Shown here piece after piece: positions 32,136 to 32,963 of a stretch of DNA of 32,963 bases (position 1 is the stretch's first letter; every line of letters starts with the position of its first letter). The position numbers and the translations under genes are program-made. A model generated the notes under the pieces. It worked only from the letters and a program-made list of their open reading frames with translations. It was not told the DNA's origin and made no database searches. This DNA is from Euryarchaeota archaeon UBA62 (GTDB taxonomy: Archaea > Thermoplasmatota > Poseidoniia > Poseidoniales > Thalassarchaeaceae). The stretch covers positions 6,314-39,276 of the forward strand of contig DAPJ01000017.1 of NCBI GenBank assembly GCA_002502095.1. The letters run 5' to 3'.

Positions 32136-32963
32136 CAGCTCCCTCCCAAGAAAGTTGCAATCAGTGTCATTATCCCAGAAGAAACTGGCTCAACCACCAT
32201 GATATGCTGGGTGTCTCCTTCAAATCCTGGAATCATATTCAGAATTGAAAGATCGGAGGCCAAGCCATTGATACCAATCGTGGTCGCGGTAGGAATCCCA
32301 GAGGTTGTCTGTGCGTCTAGAAGAACGCCCCTTAGATCGAACTCCTGACCTGCCACCTCAGCGGTTGCTCTCGCAGAGATGATTATTCTGCCACCTTGTA
32401 CTTCTGAGAGCTCAATTACTGGATATCCGGGCAAGGTAGATGAAATCCTGCCTACCTCATGTATGTGTATTGTAGCACTCTTCAGGTTCTCTCCAAGTGC
32501 CTCCATTTCCTCCATAGTGACCGGAGGAGTTGTGGGGATATTGCTCGATCTAATGTAAATCGTTTCTACGCCTTCTCCTCCAGAGCGGATATTCAATCCA
32601 AATCCTTCGGCAGGCTTAATCTGTAAGCTATCAGTCATTCCTTCTGCGAGCAATATTATGTCTCCCTTGGTGTTTATTGCCCTTCCAAAGGCTTCTATGT
32701 AGAGCGACATCCCATCCCCAGAAGCTCGATAGTCTAGGATTGGTATTCCTTGGAAAGCTAGGCTCTCGGTAATATCAAAATTTGTGTCGGGCTCAGTTGT
32801 TAGGTTAATTGACCCTGGTACATCAGTTAGGAAAATTGTCGCTGGCCACCATGCAGAGTCGAGCCACTGCATCTGTTGCATCATAATCGAGGTGATTCCT
32901 ACACCATCGTCTCTAAGATAAAGATCTGGGACTGTCATATCTATAGAAACAGCAGTCCCTAGA
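32135..32963 (-). CDS. Unknown protein, probably exported; 5' end beyond the window
   Basis: The frame stays open to the right edge: the codons before ATG 32938 read LGTAVSID without a stop. The ATG is therefore probably internal and the gene continues outside. The visible 275 or so residues are rich in beta-forming stretches (MSLYIEAFGRAINTKGDIIL, GRIIISARATAEVAGQEFDL) and have few cysteines. A mildly hydrophobic C-terminus (VVEPVSSGIMTLIATFLGG) may be a weak membrane segment. No family is recognised. Its stop overlaps the start of the 186-residue membrane protein by one base, so the two are likely partners in the surface block. Confidence 0.7.
   Translation of the reverse strand, partial: LGTAVSIDMTVPDLYLRDDGVGITSIMMQQMQWLDSAWWPATIFLTDVPGSINLTTEPDTNFDITESLAFQGIPILDYRASGDGMSLYIEAFGRAINTKGDIILLAEGMTDSLQIKPAEGFGLNIRSGGEGVETIYIRSSNIPTTPPVTMEEMEALGENLKSATIHIHEVGRISSTLPGYPVIELSEVQGGRIIISARATAEVAGQEFDLRGVLLDAQTTSGIPTATTIGINGLASDLSILNMIPGFEGDTQHIMVVEPVSSGIMTLIATFLGGS
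32139..32147 (-). promoter_or_regulatory. Strong Shine-Dalgarno GGGAGGGAG
   Basis: The minus strand reads GGGAGGGAG three bases before ATG 32135, inside the end of the upstream gene. It contains the full GGAGG core, unlike the GGTGAT form used in the nuo operon, and fixes the start of the 186-residue membrane protein. Confidence 0.65.

Noticed and set aside
1..32963. Mobile element, CRISPR or defence island
   Set aside because: No transposase, integrase, direct-repeat array or nuclease gene was seen; the genes are co-oriented housekeeping and surface genes.

Overview
The window reads as a piece of a marine planktonic euryarchaeal genome, most likely Marine Group II (Candidatus Poseidoniales) or a close relative. 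This is inferred from gene content, not from a marker search. The evidence is archaeal informational genes (aIF1A, a RIO1 kinase, a Pno1/Dim2-type KH protein), the archaeal membrane family DUF63, an archaeal-style complex I cluster without nuoEFG and with nuoJ split in two, and very large secreted beta-sandwich proteins including a subtilase. Coding density is very high. No gap exceeds 100 bases, and no rRNA, tRNA, CRISPR or mobile element was seen.

Layout. Positions 1-1313 hold two plus-strand genes: a flavoprotein cut by the left edge, and a small overlapping membrane protein. Everything from 1332 to the right edge is on the minus strand and is described here in transcription order, from high to low coordinates. 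At 24282-32963 is a secretion and surface block: a partial unknown protein, a single-span membrane protein, a 1504-residue membrane-anchored S8 protease with a C-terminal zinc-binding tail, and a 900-residue membrane-anchored beta-sandwich protein. At 12351-24200 is a complex I operon, nuoABCDHI-J1-J2-KLMN. It runs without a break (nuoN overlaps the next start) into aIF1A, rio1 and the KH gene (10158-12358), then a DUF63 membrane protein (8835-10115). At 4261-8776 is an acyl-CoA carboxylase operon that best fits leucine breakdown: methylcrotonoyl-CoA carboxyltransferase, LiuC-type methylglutaconyl-CoA hydratase, biotin carboxylase and a separate biotin carrier. A DUF4126 membrane protein with its own probable leaderless promoter and a YdeP-type molybdopterin oxidoreductase finish the strand.

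How the parts fit. The carboxylase operon would feed carbon from branched-chain amino acids, plausibly from peptides released by the secreted protease, into central metabolism. Reducing equivalents would enter the quinone pool through the complex I-like pump, whose electron-input module is absent here. The most unusual points are clade-type insertions in NuoI, NuoH and NuoA around the region where the peripheral arm meets the membrane arm, an alanine in place of the conserved NuoA glutamate, an aIF1A with a long acidic tail ending in a eukaryote-like DDID motif, and a secreted protease that appears to carry an eight-ligand C4HC3 zinc domain on the cytosolic side.
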